Below, piece by piece: positions 57,270 to 59,749 of a DNA stretch of 59,749 bases (position 1 is its first letter; each line of letters starts with the position of its first letter). The notes below the pieces were generated by a model. The model worked only from the letters and a program-made list of their open reading frames with translations. It was not told where the DNA came from and ran no database searches. A program made the translations under genes and the position numbers. The DNA comes from a virus: IMG/VR virus record IMGVR_UViG_3300009376_000018, positions 1 to 59,749 of that record; one strand, 5' to 3'.

Positions 57270-59344
57270 TGACAGACAAGAATTTTATAATCAAGAATGG
57301 GCTATCTGTAGGAACAGCTGCAGTTTTAGATAGTTCAGGAGATTTAACGGCAGCCGCATTTGGAACAGCGGCACTAGAGGTAATTGACGACCAAGTCAAT
57401 ACACTATTAACAGCAGGAACAGGAGTATCATTATCATATGATGACGCTGCTGGTACATTAACAATAAACGGACAACAAGGTGATGTCACAGGTGTCACCG
57501 CAGGCGATGGTTTATCAGGTGGCGGAAATTCAGGTGCAGTCACAGTTGCATTAGACTTAAATGAATTAACGGCAGCTGCAGTCGATGTTGCAAACGATAG
57601 TGTTGCAATAGTAGATGCTTCTGCCAGTAATGGATCAAGAAAAGAATCAATCGCAGACCTTGCCACCGCAATGGCAGGTACAAACATAACTGCAACAAAT
57701 GGTGTTCTTTCTACAACCGCAGATTTAACAGGAGTCACAGCAGGTGACGGTTTATCTGGTGGTGGAACAAGTGGTGCAATAACAGTCGCACTTGACTTTA
57801 ATGAATTAACAGCAGCTGCTGTAGATGTTGCAAACGATAGTATTCCAATAATCGATGCAACAGGTAACACAAGTAAGAAAGAATCAATTGCAGACCTCGC
57901 TACTGCAATGGCAGGAACTAATATCACTGCAACCAATGGTGTATTATCATCAACAGCAGACTTAACAGGAGTCACAGCAGGTGATGGTCTCTCGGGTGGT
58001 GGAACAAGTGGTGCAATAACAGTTGCATTAGATTTAAACGAATTAACGGCAGCTACTGTAGATGTTGCGAATGATAGTGTTGCAATAATAGATGCAAACG
58101 ATTCAAATGGAAGTAGAAAAGAAGCAATCGCAGATATATCTACTGCAATTGCAGGAACTGGTATAACCGCTTCAAGTGGTGTTCTTGCGATAGGACAAGC
58201 AGTTGCAACTTCTGATAAACCTTCATTTGCAGGTGTCACAACAACTGCGGCCTCTACAATAGGAGGTCATTTAATACCAACTACAGATGATACTTACGAT
58301 TTAGGTTCATCTACAAAAACATGGAAAGATGTATACATCGGGCCAGGTTCATTATATGTTAATGGACAAAAAGTGGTTGAAGATAGTTCAGGAACAATTG
58401 TTATTTCTGCTGACTCTAACCAAAATGTTAGTGTGCAAACAGGTGGTTCAGGTGATGTTGAGTTAGACCCAACTGGTAGTGGTAGTATACAACTTAAAGG
58501 TCCTGTCGAAGTTCAGGCAGGTTCTAATATCACTTCATCAGATGGTAATGCAATCACTTTTGCAAACTCAATAGATGTAGATGCAATAGAATCAAGAACT
58601 ACAAACGGCAACTTAACAATAAGTGCAAACGGAACAGGTGTAGTTGCAATTAGTGATTCAATGACAATTTCTGGTGACTTAACAGTTTCCGGAACTACAA
58701 CAACTGTAAACTCAGAAACAATTAACCTTGCAGATAATATAATCGCACTTAACAGTAATTTCACCTCAGGTACACCATCAGAAGATAGTGGTATCAGTAT
58801 TACTAGAGGTAGTTCATCTGCTAAAACTTTAATTTGGGACGAATCAGAAGATGAATGGTCAATAGGTTCTGAACACTTTAAGGCAGGAACTCTTGAAGGT
58901 AATCTTACAGGTAATGTCACAGGTAATGTATCTGGAAGTGCTGGTACAGTCACAGCATTAACTGGACATGATACAGATGATTTAACAGAAGGTTCAAGTA
59001 ACCTTTATCACACAACTGCAAGAGCTAGAGCTGCAATCTCAGTCACAGATGCTGGTGGAGATGGTTCAGCCGCATATAATAGTTCAACAGGTGTGATTAC
59101 ATACACTGGTCCAAGTGCAGCTGAAGTAAGAGCTCACATTACCGCAGGAACTGGTGTTGCAATATCAAACGGTGCAGTTAGTATCGGACAAGCGGTAGGA
59201 ACATCATCAAATGTTGGGTTTGGCCAAATAACTACAAGTCATGCCGCTAACAGTGGTGCTGTTGCAAGAAATATTCATCAATCGACTTCTGCACCAGGTG
59301 GAGGTGACGGCGCAATCGGCGATTTATGGATTCTTTACTCTTAA
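57269..59344 (+). CDS. Tail-fibre protein (691 aa) with three tandem repeats
   Basis: 691 residues. After the N-terminal module (about 1-70), three tandem units of about 80 residues start at GVTAGDGLSGGGxSGAxTVA (about residues 75, 155, 234), each with NELTAAAVDVANDS and RKESIADLATAMAGTNITA. Then come GGHLIPTTDDTYDLGSSTKT and WKDVYIGPGSLYVNGQKV, a DLTVSGTTTTVNSETINLAD module, EGNLTGNVTGNVSGSAGTV, and SSNLYHTTARARAAIS. The end SAPGGGDGAIGDLWILYS resembles the terminal GxxGDxW-x-Y motif often seen in fibres. It is probably the main host-range fibre of this cluster. Confidence 0.78.
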   Translation: MTDKNFIIKNGLSVGTAAVLDSSGDLTAAAFGTAALEVIDDQVNTLLTAGTGVSLSYDDAAGTLTINGQQGDVTGVTAGDGLSGGGNSGAVTVALDLNELTAAAVDVANDSVAIVDASASNGSRKESIADLATAMAGTNITATNGVLSTTADLTGVTAGDGLSGGGTSGAITVALDFNELTAAAVDVANDSIPIIDATGNTSKKESIADLATAMAGTNITATNGVLSSTADLTGVTAGDGLSGGGTSGAITVALDLNELTAATVDVANDSVAIIDANDSNGSRKEAIADISTAIAGTGITASSGVLAIGQAVATSDKPSFAGVTTTAASTIGGHLIPTTDDTYDLGSSTKTWKDVYIGPGSLYVNGQKVVEDSSGTIVISADSNQNVSVQTGGSGDVELDPTGSGSIQLKGPVEVQAGSNITSSDGNAITFANSIDVDAIESRTTNGNLTISANGTGVVAISDSMTISGDLTVSGTTTTVNSETINLADNIIALNSNFTSGTPSEDSGISITRGSSSAKTLIWDESEDEWSIGSEHFKAGTLEGNLTGNVTGNVSGSAGTVTALTGHDTDDLTEGSSNLYHTTARARAAISVTDAGGDGSAAYNSSTGVITYTGPSAAEVRAHITAGTGVAISNGAVSIGQAVGTSSNVGFGQITTSHAANSGAVARNIHQSTSAPGGGDGAIGDLWILYS
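57491..58200 (+). repeat. Three tandem ~240-nt coding repeats
   Basis: Copies begin at 57491, 57731 and 57968 (periods 240 and 237 nt) and encode the unit starting GVTAGDGLSGGG. The DNA stays similar between copies, with differences mostly at third codon positions. Confidence 0.8.
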
Positions 59345-59362
59345 TAGTTAGGACTTTATAAT

Positions 59363-59749
59363 ATGGCGACAGGCTCTCAGAAGGTAAAAACTCCCACAGG
59401 TTGGAATGCCACTAAAGGCGCTTGGGTAAAAACTGGTCCTACTACATGGAAAGATGTAGACCAAATCTACATCAAGACACCTACTGGTTGGAATAACGCA
59501 TCAGGACAACAGAGTGTTCAACAACCTTATCCTTATATTGCAAATGCACAAGAACCAAATATTAGGAATAGGCAAACGCCATATCCTTATATTGCAAACC
59601 AACAAGAACCAAATATAAGAAACGCACAAACGCCATATCCTTATATTGCAAATGCACAAGAGCCAAATATTAGGCAGGCTAGACAACCTGTTATCTATCG
59701 TCATCCTTCTAATGCACAAGAACCAAATATTAGAAACCAACAAGAACCT
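59363..59749 (+). CDS. Octapeptide-repeat virion protein, third copy (3'-truncated)
   Basis: 129 codons to the window end without stop. The N-terminus SQKVKTPTGWNATKGAWVKT, then GPTTWKDVDQIYIKTPTGWN, is a repeated W-kT...W-kdV module. From residue about 50 the octapeptide array begins: QQPYPYIA, QEPNIRNR, QTPYPYIA, QEPNIRNA, QEPNIRQA, RQPVIYRH. In this copy the YPYIA-type and QEPNIR-type units alternate. The gene continues beyond the window, so its full size is unknown. It starts 18 nt after the long fibre gene, which suggests a joint structure. Confidence 0.7.
   Translation, partial: MATGSQKVKTPTGWNATKGAWVKTGPTTWKDVDQIYIKTPTGWNNASGQQSVQQPYPYIANAQEPNIRNRQTPYPYIANQQEPNIRNAQTPYPYIANAQEPNIRQARQPVIYRHPSNAQEPNIRNQQEP

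Noticed and set aside
57250-58239. Long minus-strand ORF (329 codons) under the repeat part of the fibre gene
   Set aside because: It is Ala/Val/Pro-rich and periodic exactly as the reverse of the tandem repeats, with no promoter or ribosome binding site. It is a composition shadow of the plus-strand gene.

Overview
The window is a contiguous piece of a lytic, T4-like (Straboviridae/Kyanoviridae-type) myovirus genome. The evidence is a syntenic set of T4 core genes: RNase H, gp33, gp59, gp32, gp4, gp48, gp53, gp27-like, gp5, gp25, gp6, gp7-like, gp8, gp26 and gp54. There are also many T4-type late promoters (NATAAATA). AT-rich codon use, a phage ribosomal protein S21, a HesB/IscA protein, 2OG-Fe(II) oxygenases and tail-fibre modules of the marine type point to a marine host, for example SAR11 or another low-GC marine bacterium. 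The host cannot be fixed from sequence alone. I saw no tRNA genes, CRISPR arrays, insertion sequences or integrase.

Layout. 1-2.4 kb: small membrane proteins and two structured, probably non-coding RNA regions, each behind a strong promoter-like site. 2.4-5.7 kb: auxiliary genes (carbamoyltransferase split in two, HesB, PD-(D/E)XK nuclease, 2OG oxygenase). 5.8-18.9 kb: replication, recombination and late-transcription genes (rnh, RecB-like nuclease, gp33, gp59, gp32) mixed with many small genes, a radical SAM/SDR pair, a SleB-type cell-wall hydrolase, a GT42/DUF115-like protein and rpsU. 18.9-26.5 kb, minus strand: tape-measure candidate, two-helix membrane protein, gp26 with a probable -1 frameshift extension, gp54, KdsB (CMP-Kdo synthetase), HAD phosphatase and gp4. 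26.5-41.2 kb, plus strand: baseplate hub and wedge genes. 41.3-59.7 kb: very large virion proteins, tail-fibre modules and three octapeptide-repeat proteins, the last cut by the window end.

Genes work as transcription-phase units. gp33 is the late co-activator that would act on the NATAAATA promoters heading the structural genes. A second promoter family (TAGACA-like -35, 17-18 bp, TAccATGG/TAtaATGG -10) heads the early/replication genes. In ten places the late motif lies exactly 5 nt before an ATG. In three places the early -10 lies exactly 6 nt before an ATG. Both spacings predict transcripts starting at the start codon (leaderless mRNAs).

Most notable: (1) the T-run -1 frameshift at the end of gp26, which resembles tail-assembly-chaperone frameshifts and sits upstream of a tape-measure candidate; (2) pervasive leaderless promoter geometry; (3) three structured RNA regions, one directly before phage S21; (4) a family of proteins built from a P-centred octapeptide repeat.
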